A DNA stretch of 63,245 nt from Alistipes muris (GCF_943193205.1 NZ_CALPDD010000014.1:1-63245), one strand, 5' to 3'. Counted from the stretch's first letter, positions 35,584 through 43,203 are shown. The notes: generated by a model not told the origin, from the letters alone. Made by a program: numbers and translations.

Positions 35584-35994
35584 TTATTTGTTCTTGTTCT
35601 CGCACAACTCGGTCAGAATGCCCTGCGTGGACTTGGGATGCAGGAACGCGATGGTCATCCCCTCGGCACCCTTGCGGGGCGTCTTGTCGATCAGGCGGAT
35701 GCCCTTGGCCTCGGCGTCGGCCAGCTGCTCCTCGATATTCTCGCAGGCGAGAGCCATGTGGTGGATGCCCACGCCGCGGTTCTCGATGTACTTGGCGATG
35801 GTCGATTCCTCGGAAGTGGGCTCCAGCAGCTCGATCTTGGTCTGGCCCAGCATGAAGAAAGCCGTGCGGACCTTCTGGTCGGCGACCTCCTCGATGGCGT
35901 AACACTTCAGACCCAGAACGCCCTCCCAATAGGGAATGGCCTCGTCGAGGCTCTTCACGGCGATGCCCAGATGCTCGATATGAGATACTTTCAT
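35584..35994 (-). CDS. mce: Methylmalonyl-CoA epimerase
   Basis: This 136-residue vicinal-oxygen-chelate enzyme converts (R)- to (S)-methylmalonyl-CoA. It begins [20 protein letters not shown] (metal histidine in HLGIAV) and has [15 protein letters not shown] and a glutamate near the end in the [16 protein letters not shown] region. It is the first gene of the decarboxylase operon, giving the substrate in the correct stereo-form. A perfect -7 box lies at 36062-36069. Confidence 0.95.
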   Translation of the reverse strand: MKVSHIEHLGIAVKSLDEAIPYWEGVLGLKCYAIEEVADQKVRTAFFMLGQTKIELLEPTSEESTIAKYIENRGVGIHHMALACENIEEQLADAEAKGIRLIDKTPRKGAEGMTIAFLHPKSTQGILTELCENKNK

Positions 35995-36061
35995 GATAAG
36001 AATGAATTAAGATTTGATGATATTTTTGAACTGTAATTTACGGATTGTTATTTCACGCACA

Positions 36062-36069
36062 CAAAGATA
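36062..36069 (-). promoter_or_regulatory. -7 box TATCTTTG for the mce-mmd operon
   Basis: The complement of 36062-36069 is a perfect TAnnTTTG, about 68 bases before the mce ATG. The remaining DNA up to 36224 is AT-rich and shows no other feature. Confidence 0.65.
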
Positions 36070-36224
36070 AGAAGAATATTCAGGAACCGCCAACATTTGA
36101 AACGGATTTTTTGTATTTAATTTTCAGTCCGTTCGTCGCCGAAATTATCCGGATTGCCGGATGGGCGGCGCACCGCGGCGCAGCAAAAAAATCGGCCGCA
36201 CGGCAGAAAATGGCAAATAATTCG

Positions 36225-36232
36225 TATCTTCG
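36225..36232 (+). promoter_or_regulatory. -7 box TATCTTCG for the thioredoxin-like/meaB unit
   Basis: One mismatch from TAnnTTTG, 21 bases before the ATG at 36254. Confidence 0.5.
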
Positions 36233-36253
36233 CTTGACAAAACACCGGGCTCT

Positions 36254-36712
36254 ATGAAAAAAACAGTGTTCGTATTGCTGGCGGCCCTGGCCGCAGCGGC
36301 CGCCGCCGGTCAGAATATCGCCCTGGGCGAACGGGCGCCGGAACCCAAAGTCCAGTGCTGGCTCGACGGCCGCCAGCCCGCCGAGGCGCCGATGACCTAT
36401 GTGGAGTTCTTCCACTCGGCCAGCCGCAACTCGCTGGAGGCCATCCGCCACCTGCACCGCATTTCCGAAAAAATGGGCGACAGGCTGCGCATCGTGGTGC
36501 TCGTTCACGAACCCGAGGAGAAAATCGCACCCCTGCTGACGCCCTATCTGTCGGAACACCTGGGCGTAGGCTGCGACCCCAACGGCAAACTATTCACGGC
36601 CTACGACGTCCGCTACGTTCCGTTCGGGGTGCTCCTGGGCCCCCGCCACCGCGCGCTGTGGATGGGCAACACGCTGCAACTGACCCCCGAAATCATCGAG
36701 AAATCCAAATAA
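36254..36712 (+). CDS. Exported thioredoxin-fold protein without CxxC
   Basis: This 152-residue protein has a signal peptide (MKKTVFVLLAALAAAAAAGQ). The mature part resembles a TlpA/AhpC-type domain: YVEFFHSASRNSLEAIRHLH corresponds to the position of the redox motif, but the two cysteines are replaced (HSASRNS), and a cis-Pro-like YVPFGVLLGP loop follows. It is therefore probably redox-inactive, a binding or scaffold protein. It precedes meaB by 8 bases, so the two share a transcript, though no functional link is evident. Confidence 0.65.
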   Translation: MKKTVFVLLAALAAAAAAGQNIALGERAPEPKVQCWLDGRQPAEAPMTYVEFFHSASRNSLEAIRHLHRISEKMGDRLRIVVLVHEPEEKIAPLLTPYLSEHLGVGCDPNGKLFTAYDVRYVPFGVLLGPRHRALWMGNTLQLTPEIIEKSK

Positions 36713-36720
36713 CCCCCGCA

Positions 36721-37830
36721 ATGGCCTACACCAAAATCGACCACTACGAAAAAGAATACGCCGACACGCACCACGACACGGCGCTGAATGTAGCCCAAGG
36801 AGTTGAAGAACAACCGATCATAAACCCCTACTTCAAGCGGCGCAAGAAATCGAAGCTGACGACCGAAGAATACGTTGCCGGCATCCTGGCAGGCAACATA
36901 ACGACCCTTTCGCAGGCCATCACGCTCATCGAATCGAACAACCCGGAGCACTACGCACAGGCGCAGGAAATCATCGAACGGTGCCTGCCCCACGCCGGGA
37001 AATCGGTCCGCATCGGCATCACGGGAGTGCCGGGCGCCGGCAAATCGACGTTCATCGAAGCCATCGGCAACATGGTGACCTCGCTCCGCCACAAGCTGGC
37101 CGTGCTGGCCATAGACCCCTCGTCGGAGCGCAGCGGCGGCTCGATTCTGGGCGACAAGACCCGCATGGAGAGCATCTGCCACAATCCCGACGTCTTCATC
37201 CGCCCCTCGCCCTCGGCCGGTTCGCTGGGCGGCGTGGCCCGCAAGACGCGCGAGACGATCGTGCTGTGCGAGGCCGCCGGATTCGACGTCATCTTCATCG
37301 AGACGGTCGGCGTCGGGCAGTCCGAGACGGCCGTGCACTCGATGGTGGACCTGTTCATGCTGCTCCAGATTTCGGGTGCGGGCGACGAATTGCAGGGCAT
37401 CAAGCGCGGCATCATGGAGATGGCCGACCTGATGGTCATCACCAAGGCCGACGGCGAAAACATCCACAAGGCCGAACTGGCCCGCACGCAGTTCCAGGGC
37501 GCCCTGCGGCTTTTCCCGCTGCCCGATTCGGGCTGGCGGCCCAAGGTCTACACCTGTTCGTCGGTCTCGGGAACGGGGCTGGAGGAGGTCTGGAAAGGAG
37601 TGGAAGAGTATCTGGACCACATCGAAAAGAACGGTTACTTCAAGCACCACCGCAACTGCCAGAACAAATACTGGATGTACGAATCCATCGAGGAGGTGCT
37701 GCGCAGTTCGTTCTACCGCCATCCGCAGGTCGAAGCGCAAATCGGCGACTACGAGCAGCGGGTGCTCGACGACAAGATTTCGTCGTTCATCGCCGCCAAG
37801 GAATTATTGAAGCTCTACTTCAACAACTAA
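36721..37830 (+). CDS. meaB: Methylmalonyl-CoA mutase-associated GTPase MeaB
   Basis: This 369-residue G3E-family GTPase (ArgK/MeaB) chaperones and protects the adenosylcobalamin-dependent methylmalonyl-CoA mutase. The P-loop is GVPGAGKS (Lys108), followed by AIDPSSERSGGSILGDKTRM (switch region) and an IETVGVGQSE Mg-binding motif; base recognition is in VITKADGE. The start is ATG at 36721; the open frame further upstream belongs to a different, overlapping reading. It lies next to the methylmalonyl-CoA decarboxylase operon, completing that pathway. Confidence 0.95.
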   Translation: MAYTKIDHYEKEYADTHHDTALNVAQGVEEQPIINPYFKRRKKSKLTTEEYVAGILAGNITTLSQAITLIESNNPEHYAQAQEIIERCLPHAGKSVRIGITGVPGAGKSTFIEAIGNMVTSLRHKLAVLAIDPSSERSGGSILGDKTRMESICHNPDVFIRPSPSAGSLGGVARKTRETIVLCEAAGFDVIFIETVGVGQSETAVHSMVDLFMLLQISGAGDELQGIKRGIMEMADLMVITKADGENIHKAELARTQFQGALRLFPLPDSGWRPKVYTCSSVSGTGLEEVWKGVEEYLDHIEKNGYFKHHRNCQNKYWMYESIEEVLRSSFYRHPQVEAQIGDYEQRVLDDKISSFIAAKELLKLYFNN

Positions 37831-37869
37831 CAGCTATCGATCTCGCTATGTGTTTGCAGAACTTTTCTG

Positions 37870-37951
37870 ATTGTCTTGTTGAGCGTAGCGAAACATCTTG
37901 CTGACGCATCCGGATTGACACTATCGGATTCTTCGCTTCGCTCAGAATGAC
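37870..37951. repeat. Dispersed intergenic repeats, two types
   Basis: A TTGAGCGTAGCGAAACATC-type copy (37879-37897) and a CTTCGCTTCGCTCAGAATGAC copy (37931-37951) lie between the convergent meaB and TRIC genes. CATCCGG (37907-37913) and CCGGATG (37962-37968) form an inverted repeat around the second copy. Confidence 0.75.
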
Positions 37952-37990
37952 GAGACGAAAACCGGATGTATCGCGTAAAATCGGAGGCTG

Positions 37991-38590
37991 CTATTTCAGA
38001 ATCGGCAGCTTGAGCCCGAAATGCACGGCGACGACGCGTGCGGCGATAACGCTCAAGGCGGTAGCCACCTCCGTAGTCCCGGCCCCGAGCCCCGCCCACT
38101 GGCACAATCCGAAGACGACCCCGCCGAAGACGCAGGCGAGGGCATAGATTTCTTTCCGGAAAATCAGCGGTTCCTCGTTGATGAGGATGTCGCGCAGCAC
38201 ACCGCCCGCAGCGCCCGTAATGGTTCCCATGATGATGCCGACCCACAGCGGGAATCCCGCCGCGAGCGTCTTTTCGATGCCGACGACGGTGAAAAGCCCC
38301 AACCCGATGGCGTCGAAGATGAAGAACGTGTTGTTGAAACGAATCAGATAGGGCCCCGAGACGATGACGATAAGCAGGGCCCCTGCCGTCACGAACAGAT
38401 AGGTCGAATCGAGCATCCAGAACGGGGTGAGCGAGAGCATCAGGTCGCGCACGGTTCCGCCGCCGATGGCCGTGGTGAACCCCACGACGTAGGCCCCGAA
38501 CCAGTCGAAGCGCTTGGCCGAAGCCAGCCGGATGCCGCTGATGGCGAAAGCCAGCGTGCCCAGAATCTCGATGAAAGTGAAGAGCGTCAT
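37991..38590 (-). CDS. TRIC cation channel family protein (UPF0126/YadS)
   Basis: This 199-residue, seven-helix membrane protein has the two-fold internal repeat of the bacterial TRIC family: AYVVGFTTAIGGGTVRDLML in the first half and MGTITGAAGGVLRDILINEEP in the second. Glycine-rich GGG/GG VRD motifs line the pore. It probably conducts monovalent cations or acts as a related small-molecule channel. The ATG at 38590 is chosen because upstream in-frame sequence belongs to the promoter. A perfect -7 box lies at 38615-38622. Confidence 0.9.
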   Translation of the reverse strand: MTLFTFIEILGTLAFAISGIRLASAKRFDWFGAYVVGFTTAIGGGTVRDLMLSLTPFWMLDSTYLFVTAGALLIVIVSGPYLIRFNNTFFIFDAIGLGLFTVVGIEKTLAAGFPLWVGIIMGTITGAAGGVLRDILINEEPLIFRKEIYALACVFGGVVFGLCQWAGLGAGTTEVATALSVIAARVVAVHFGLKLPILK

Positions 38591-38614
38591 GTTGGCGACA
38601 GATTTTCCGGGGCA

Positions 38615-38622
38615 CAAAGGTA
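38615..38622 (-). promoter_or_regulatory. -7 box TACCTTTG for the TRIC gene
   Basis: The complement of 38615-38622 is a perfect TAnnTTTG, 24 bases before the ATG. Confidence 0.6.
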
Positions 38623-38656
38623 AAACAATTCTCTCATTCCGCACCGCCACGCACCG

Positions 38657-39352
38657 CTAAACGTAAGTTTTTTGCAGCATCGCGGCCAGTTCGGGCACCC
38701 CGTCGGCCGCCCGCTTGTGGATGAACGTAAGCGGATTGCGTATCCACGACGTGTCGGGACGGCCCGGGTCGACCACGAAAATCGGGATTTCGGGCCGCAC
38801 GTAGCGCACCAGCGAAGCCGCGGGATAGACCGCCAGCGAAGTGCCGACCACCACCATGATGTCGGCTTCGGCCGCAATCCGCGCCGCCCGGTCGAACATG
38901 GGCACCGCCTCGCCGAAGAAGACGATGTGCGGGCGGAGCAGCGCCCCGTCCGGGGCACGGGCATCGAGCGGCTGTTCCCAGCCGTCGAGCGGAACGATGA
39001 GTTCCGCATCGCGCTCCGAGCGCAAGCACGTGAGTTCACCGTGCAAATGCAGCACGCGTGTCGACCCGGCCCGCTCGTGGAGGTCGTCGACGTTCTGCGT
39101 AATGACTTCGACCTCGAACCGCTCCTCCAGCGCGGCGATGGCCCGATGCCCCGCATTGGGCCCGGCATCCAGCATTTCGCGCCGCCGCCTGTTGTAAAAC
39201 TCCACCACCAGCGCCCGGTTGCGCGCCAGGGCTTCGGGCGTGCAGACATCCTCGATCCGGTATTCGGCCCACAGCCCGTCGGCATCGCGGAACGTCGCCA
39301 GCCCGCTGTCGGCGCTCACCCCGGCACCCGTAAAAACCACAATCTTCTTCAT
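38657..39352 (-). CDS. Class III-like sirtuin deacylase (CobB type)
   Basis: This 231-residue NAD+-dependent lysine deacylase shows all NAD and catalytic motifs: GAGVSADSGLATFR (9-22), TQNVDDLHERAG (85-96) and the catalytic HG (His104). Tyr53 and Arg56 (FYNRRR) correspond to the Y-x-x-R pair that lets CobB/SIRT5 enzymes remove succinyl or malonyl groups. The zinc-binding cysteines of typical sirtuins are missing; only Cys109 lies in that region. A role in removing acylations that arise from abundant succinyl- and methylmalonyl-CoA would fit the metabolism, but that is an inference. Confidence 0.9.
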   Translation of the reverse strand: MKKIVVFTGAGVSADSGLATFRDADGLWAEYRIEDVCTPEALARNRALVVEFYNRRRREMLDAGPNAGHRAIAALEERFEVEVITQNVDDLHERAGSTRVLHLHGELTCLRSERDAELIVPLDGWEQPLDARAPDGALLRPHIVFFGEAVPMFDRAARIAAEADIMVVVGTSLAVYPAASLVRYVRPEIPIFVVDPGRPDTSWIRNPLTFIHKRAADGVPELAAMLQKTYV

Positions 39353-39675
39353 CGCCGCATTAACGTTTCACGCATCGAAACTACCGATTTCCGACCGAAA
39401 AACCAAACGTTCCAGGCAAAAAAAGCCCGGAGCACGGGAACCGGGCGGAACCGCGCATCACACAGAAGCGAAAATTCCGCCGCCACGACTTTCCGGCACA
39501 ATTCGTGCAGGCATCCATACTGCGACCGCACCGGGTGCGACCGGCACCTCGCGGTAACGTATTCCATTCTCCGCAACGCCCCGACAGGCGCTTTCTCGCG
39601 GCCGGTAACGGCGACCGAACATTCAGGGACCTTCCCCGCGACACGCGCCGCCACCCGGGCCGGAGCGGATCGGAC

Positions 39676-39706
39676 GGACAGCGCAGGCTCAGTGCAGGCG
39701 CTGTCC
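39676..39706 (+). terminator. Orphan Rho-independent terminator
   Basis: GGACAGCGC pairs with GCGCTGTCC, followed by TTTTATTTA on the plus strand only. No plus-strand gene lies immediately upstream, so it may end a small RNA or protect the next promoter from readthrough. Confidence 0.6.
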
Positions 39707-39791
39707 TTTTATTTATAGGCTGTTTTTCGCCATTGACAGCCGCTTCGTCCGACTTCCGGCCCGAAAAATTGTCGGTCAGCGATTTTTTGGC

Positions 39792-39799
39792 TATATTTA
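39792..39799 (+). promoter_or_regulatory. -7 box TATATTTA for the steroid-reductase cluster
   Basis: One mismatch from TAnnTTTG, 30 bases before the ATG. Confidence 0.45.
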
Positions 39800-39829
39800 T
39801 GCCGTTGTCCGCAAACCCGACTGCATAAA

Positions 39830-40591
39830 ATGGCCCAGACGTTCGACATCTTCCTCCTCATCATGGCCCTGCTGGCCGTGGGAGTATTCGTGGCGCTCCA
39901 CTTCTTCGAGGCCGGCTACGGCTATCTTTTCAATCCCAGATACGGACCTCCGGTACCCAACAAAATCGGATGGATGCTGATGGAATCGCCCGTGTTCATA
40001 CTCATGTGCGTGCTTTGGGCGCTGAGCGACCGCACATGGGAAGCCGGGCCGCTGGCGCTGTTCCTGCTGTTCCAGGCCCATTATTTCCAGCGTTCGTTCA
40101 TCTTCCCGCTGCTCATGCGCGGCCACTCGAAGATGCCGCTGGGCATCGTGCTGATGGGGATGGCGTTCAACACGCTCAACGCCTTGATGCAGGGCGGCTG
40201 GATATTCTACGTCTCGCCCGCAGGCTATTACGCCGACTGGTTCGCCAAGCCCTACATATGGACAGGCGGCGCGCTGTTCATCGCGGGCATGGCCGTCAAT
40301 CTGCACTCCGACCGCATAATCCGCCGCCTGCGCCGTCCCGGCGACACGCGCCACTACATCCCGCGCGGCGGCATGTTCCGCTACGTCTCGTCGGCCAACT
40401 ACTTCGGCGAGGTGCTCGAATGGACGGGCTTCGCCATCGCTTCGTGGTCGTGGGCGGGCGCGGTCTTCGTGTGGTGGACTTTCGCCAACCTCGCCCCGCG
40501 CGCCGCCTCGCTCTACCGTCGCTACGAAAAGGAATTCGGCGAAGAGTTCACCGCCCTCAAACGCAAGAAAATCATCCCGTTCATCTATTGA
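39830..40591 (+). CDS. Steroid 5-alpha-reductase family protein
   Basis: This 253-residue protein with about six membrane helices matches the 3-oxo-5-alpha-steroid 4-dehydrogenase (SRD5A) family. The C-terminal signature YVSSANYFGEVLEWTGFAIA, IPRGGMFRYVS and the end YEKEFGEEFTALKRKKIIPF fit the NADPH- and steroid-binding part of the human enzymes. It would reduce the delta-4 double bond of 3-oxo-delta4-steroids or bile acids to the 5-alpha (allo) configuration in the cytoplasmic membrane. The next two genes, an Old-Yellow-Enzyme-type and an SDR-type oxidoreductase, support a reductive steroid pathway. Confidence 0.88.
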   Translation: MAQTFDIFLLIMALLAVGVFVALHFFEAGYGYLFNPRYGPPVPNKIGWMLMESPVFILMCVLWALSDRTWEAGPLALFLLFQAHYFQRSFIFPLLMRGHSKMPLGIVLMGMAFNTLNALMQGGWIFYVSPAGYYADWFAKPYIWTGGALFIAGMAVNLHSDRIIRRLRRPGDTRHYIPRGGMFRYVSSANYFGEVLEWTGFAIASWSWAGAVFVWWTFANLAPRAASLYRRYEKEFGEEFTALKRKKIIPFIY

Positions 40592-40675
40592 AATCAGCAT
40601 AGCCTGCAAGCAGTCTCTGCCCTCGCTTAATCGCAAAGTTCACCTTTAATCTTTCACTTTTCACCTTCAGCCAAA

Positions 40676-41899
40676 ATGTCCGACCTGTTCACCCCCTATA
40701 AGTTGGGTCCGCTGACCCTGCGCAACCGCACCATCCGCTCGGCGGCTTTCGAGTCGATGGGCAAGGATTTCGGCCCCACGCAGCAGCTCAAGGATTACCA
40801 CGTGTCGGTCGCCCGCGGCGGCGTGGGCATGACCACGGTAGCTTACGCTTCGGTCAACCGCAGCGGCGTGTCGTTCAACAAACAGCTGTGGCTGCGGCCC
40901 GAAATCGTTCCGGGGCTGCGCGACATGACCGACGCCATCCACGCCGAGGGTGCCGCGGCAGGCATCCAGATCGGCCACTGCGGCAACATGACCCATTGGT
41001 CGACGGCCGGATGCTTCCCGGTCAGCGCATCGACGGGGTTCAACCTCTACTCCCCCACTTTCGTGCGCGGCATGCGGCGCAGCGAGTGCGCGGCCTTCGC
41101 CAAGGATTTCGGGCAGGCGGTCCGCACGGCCCACGAAGCCGGGTTCGATTCGGTGGAGGTGCACGCGGGCCACGGCTATCTGATTTCGCAGTTCCTCTCG
41201 CCCTACACCAACCATCGGCGCGACGAATACGGCGGTTCGCTCCAAAACCGGATGCGCTTCATGCGGATGTGCCTGGAAGAGGTGCTCGAAGCCGCAGCGC
41301 AATGCGGCATGGCTGTGCTGGTCAAGCACAACATGGAAGACGGCTTCAAGCGCGGCATCCAGATACCGGAGAGCCTCGAAATCGCCCGCGAAATCGAACG
41401 CTTGGGCGCCCACGGCATCGTGCTGACGTCGGGCTTCGTGTCGAAAGCCCCGATGGCGGTGATGCGCGGCCGCATCCCGACCAAGACGATGAGCCACTAC
41501 ATGCCGTGGTCGTCGTGGCCGCAGAAAATCGTAATCAGCCTGTTCGGCAGCCGGATGATCCGGCAGTACGATTTCGAGGAGTGCTACTTCCTGGAAAACG
41601 CCAAGAAGTTCCGCGCTGAACTCAAATGCCCGCTGGTCTATGTGGGCGGGCTGGTGAGCCGCGAGGGCATCGAGCGCGTGCTCGGCGCCGGGTTCGAGCT
41701 GGTGCAGATGGCCCGCGCGCTGGTCAACGACCCGGCGTTCGTCAACAAGCTGCGCGACGGCGACATGACGACCCGCTCGGGCTGCGACCACCGCGACTAC
41801 TGCATGGCCCGCATGTACTCGGTCGACATGCAGTGCTGCCACAACTGCAAGGAACCCATACCGGAGAAAATCTGGCGCGAACTGGCCAAAATCAAATAG
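40676..41899 (+). CDS. NADH:flavin oxidoreductase / Old Yellow Enzyme family (putative steroid 5-beta-reductase type)
   Basis: This 407-residue FMN TIM-barrel protein begins MSDLFTPYKLGPLTLRNR and contains the signatures IQIGHCGN, VEVHAGHGYLISQFLSP and TNHRRDEYGGSLQNRMRF, and the phosphate-binding YVGGLVSREGIERVL. It lacks the C-terminal FAD/NAD domain of BaiCD and 2,4-dienoyl-CoA reductases and ends in a cysteine-rich tail (about 368-394) that does not keep the usual 4Fe-4S spacing. Its context suggests a delta-4 reductase acting on 3-oxo-steroids. The substrate is not proven. Confidence 0.85.
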   Translation: MSDLFTPYKLGPLTLRNRTIRSAAFESMGKDFGPTQQLKDYHVSVARGGVGMTTVAYASVNRSGVSFNKQLWLRPEIVPGLRDMTDAIHAEGAAAGIQIGHCGNMTHWSTAGCFPVSASTGFNLYSPTFVRGMRRSECAAFAKDFGQAVRTAHEAGFDSVEVHAGHGYLISQFLSPYTNHRRDEYGGSLQNRMRFMRMCLEEVLEAAAQCGMAVLVKHNMEDGFKRGIQIPESLEIAREIERLGAHGIVLTSGFVSKAPMAVMRGRIPTKTMSHYMPWSSWPQKIVISLFGSRMIRQYDFEECYFLENAKKFRAELKCPLVYVGGLVSREGIERVLGAGFELVQMARALVNDPAFVNKLRDGDMTTRSGCDHRDYCMARMYSVDMQCCHNCKEPIPEKIWRELAKIK

Positions 41900-41900
41900 C

Positions 41901-42710
41901 ATGCGACGCGGAGAAGTGGAAAAAGGAAGCGCATGGGCCTTGGTGACGGGTGCCGGCTCGGGCATCGGACGGTGCTACGCCTTGCGGCTCGCGGCCTTGG
42001 GCTACAAGCTGGCGCTGGCAGGAGACCGCCCCGAACCGCTGGAAGCGGTAAAGGCTGAACTGCTGGCGGCGGGTTGCGCCGGGGTATTCGTCACGACGTG
42101 CGACCTGGCCCGGGTCGAATCGGCGGAAGCACTGCACGCAGCGCTGACAGTGGCGGGAATCGAGCCGGACGTGGTGATAAACAACGCAGGCATGTTCTCC
42201 TACTGCGACATCCTCGCAACGCCCGTCGAACGAATCGAGCGGATGGTTCTGCTGCACGACCTGACCAACACCAAGCTCTGCCGCCTGTTCGCCGCCGACA
42301 TGATTCGCCGCGGCGTGCAGGGCCGCATCCTGAACATGTCCTCCTACTCGCAGTGGATGCCTTTTCCGGGGCTGGCGCTGTACAGCGCCTCGAAAGCCTA
42401 CCTGCGGCAGTTCACGGTCTGCTTCGCCAAGGAGATGCACGAGCACCGAATCCGCGTCACGGCGGTTTGTCCGGCAGGCGTCGCCACCGACCTCTACGGC
42501 CTGCCGCCCCGCTGGCAGCGAATCGGCATGCGGCTCGGAGCCTTGATTTCGGCCGACAGGTGCGCCCGCCGCGGGTTGCACGCCTTGTGGCGCGGGCGCC
42601 GCACCTGCGTCCCCGATTGGTGGAACCGCATCGCAATCCCCGTCTGCAAGCTCCTCCCCCTGTGGCTCCTCCGCCCTATCCGTAAATCCACGTTGAAGTT
42701 TCAGAAATAG
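41901..42710 (+). CDS. Short-chain dehydrogenase/reductase (putative hydroxysteroid dehydrogenase)
   Basis: This 269-residue classical SDR has the NAD(P) motif TGAGSGIG (16-23), NNAG (94-97) and the catalytic serine with Y161xxxK165 (YSASK). After the Rossmann core there is a tail of about 65 residues with WWNRIAIPVCKLLP, seen in DltE/HSD-like SDRs. It starts one base after the stop codon of the preceding gene, so the two are translationally coupled. In this context it may oxidise or reduce a steroid 3-hydroxyl group; cofactor and stereochemistry cannot be read from the sequence. Confidence 0.88.
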   Translation: MRRGEVEKGSAWALVTGAGSGIGRCYALRLAALGYKLALAGDRPEPLEAVKAELLAAGCAGVFVTTCDLARVESAEALHAALTVAGIEPDVVINNAGMFSYCDILATPVERIERMVLLHDLTNTKLCRLFAADMIRRGVQGRILNMSSYSQWMPFPGLALYSASKAYLRQFTVCFAKEMHEHRIRVTAVCPAGVATDLYGLPPRWQRIGMRLGALISADRCARRGLHALWRGRRTCVPDWWNRIAIPVCKLLPLWLLRPIRKSTLKFQK

Positions 42711-42786
42711 CCCTCTGCGATTGATTTGCAGGGTCCTCCGCGCAAGCACGACTTTATATCCGCGAGCAAATATCGGCGCAACAAAA

Positions 42787-42812
42787 AAACCTTTGCTTTT
42801 CAGCAAAGGTTT
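42787..42812. terminator. Terminator for the tRNA-Pro genes
   Basis: An 11-bp stem (AAACCTTTGCT, four-base loop, complement) has a T run on the minus strand. It also follows the plus-strand SDR gene. Confidence 0.88.
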
Positions 42813-42828
42813 CTGCCGCCGTGGCCTG

Positions 42829-42903
42829 TCGGGGAGACTGGATTCGAACCAGCGACCCCCTGCTCCCAAAGCAGGTGCGCTAACCGGACTGCGCTACACC
42901 CCG
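42829..42903 (-). tRNA. tRNA-Pro (anticodon TGG)
   Basis: The 75-base gene folds as a cloverleaf: acceptor CGGGGTG with CTCCCCG, D arm, anticodon stem CCTGC/GCAGG with loop TTTGGGA (anticodon TGG), T loop TTCGAAT. CCA is not encoded, as is usual in Bacteroidetes. Confidence 0.97.
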
Positions 42904-42918
42904 TTCGCTCATACGAAA

Positions 42919-42942
42919 ACAGACCGCCGAAAGGCAGTCTGT
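42919..42942. terminator. Hairpin between the two tRNA-Pro genes
   Basis: ACAGAC-c-GCC, loop GAAA, GGC-a-GTCTGT. It is followed by T residues on both strands, so each tRNA may have its own terminator. Confidence 0.55.
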
Positions 42943-42950
42943 CCTTTTTG

Positions 42951-43025
42951 TCGGGGAGACTGGATTCGAACCAGCGACCTCCAACTCCCGAAGCTGGCGC
43001 GCTAACCGGACTGCGCTACACCCCG
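42951..43025 (-). tRNA. tRNA-Pro (anticodon CGG)
   Basis: This 75-base gene has the same acceptor stem as its neighbour. The anticodon stem is CCAGC/GTTGG with loop TTCGGGA, so the anticodon is CGG. Together with the TGG gene it reads the proline family, including the CCG codons frequent in this GC-rich genome. Confidence 0.97.
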
Positions 43026-43054
43026 AACAAAACTCCTATCCTTGTAAGAGCGCA

Positions 43055-43062
43055 CAAAGATA
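43055..43062 (-). promoter_or_regulatory. -7 box TATCTTTG for the tRNA-Pro pair
   Basis: A perfect TAnnTTTG on the minus strand, 30 bases upstream of the first tRNA. Confidence 0.6.
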
Positions 43063-43159
43063 CGCCGAAAAATCGAAACAACCAAATTATTCGCAAAAAA
43101 ACGACATCGCCCCTCGAAAACATGCCGACCGAAAGATACTCGACCGCCAAAAAGCTCAT

Positions 43160-43175
43160 GCTAAAACGTTTTAAC
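43160..43175. promoter_or_regulatory. TAAAWCGWTTTA palindrome copy 4 (intergenic)
   Basis: GCTAAAACGTTTTAAC, core at 43162-43173, between the tRNA promoter and the rSAM operon's tiny ORF. Confidence 0.7.
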
Positions 43176-43203
43176 AACCCCACTGCATCACTGCCGCGCA
43201 GGT

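Larger units (their letters stand above)
39353..39829. other. Intergenic region with no convincing gene
   Basis: The 477 bases between the sirtuin and the steroid reductase gene contain only overlapping spurious-looking open frames of biased composition. A sirtuin -7 box, TAGTTTCG (complement of 39376-39383), a terminator-like hairpin at 39676-39706 and the -7 box of the next gene (TATATTTA, 39792-39799) are the only signals. Confidence 0.7.

Noticed and set aside
39505..39828. 107-codon plus-strand frame upstream of the steroid reductase
   Set aside because: The composition is Arg/Pro/Ser-rich without a domain, it runs through the terminator hairpin and the promoter, and it is more likely chance.
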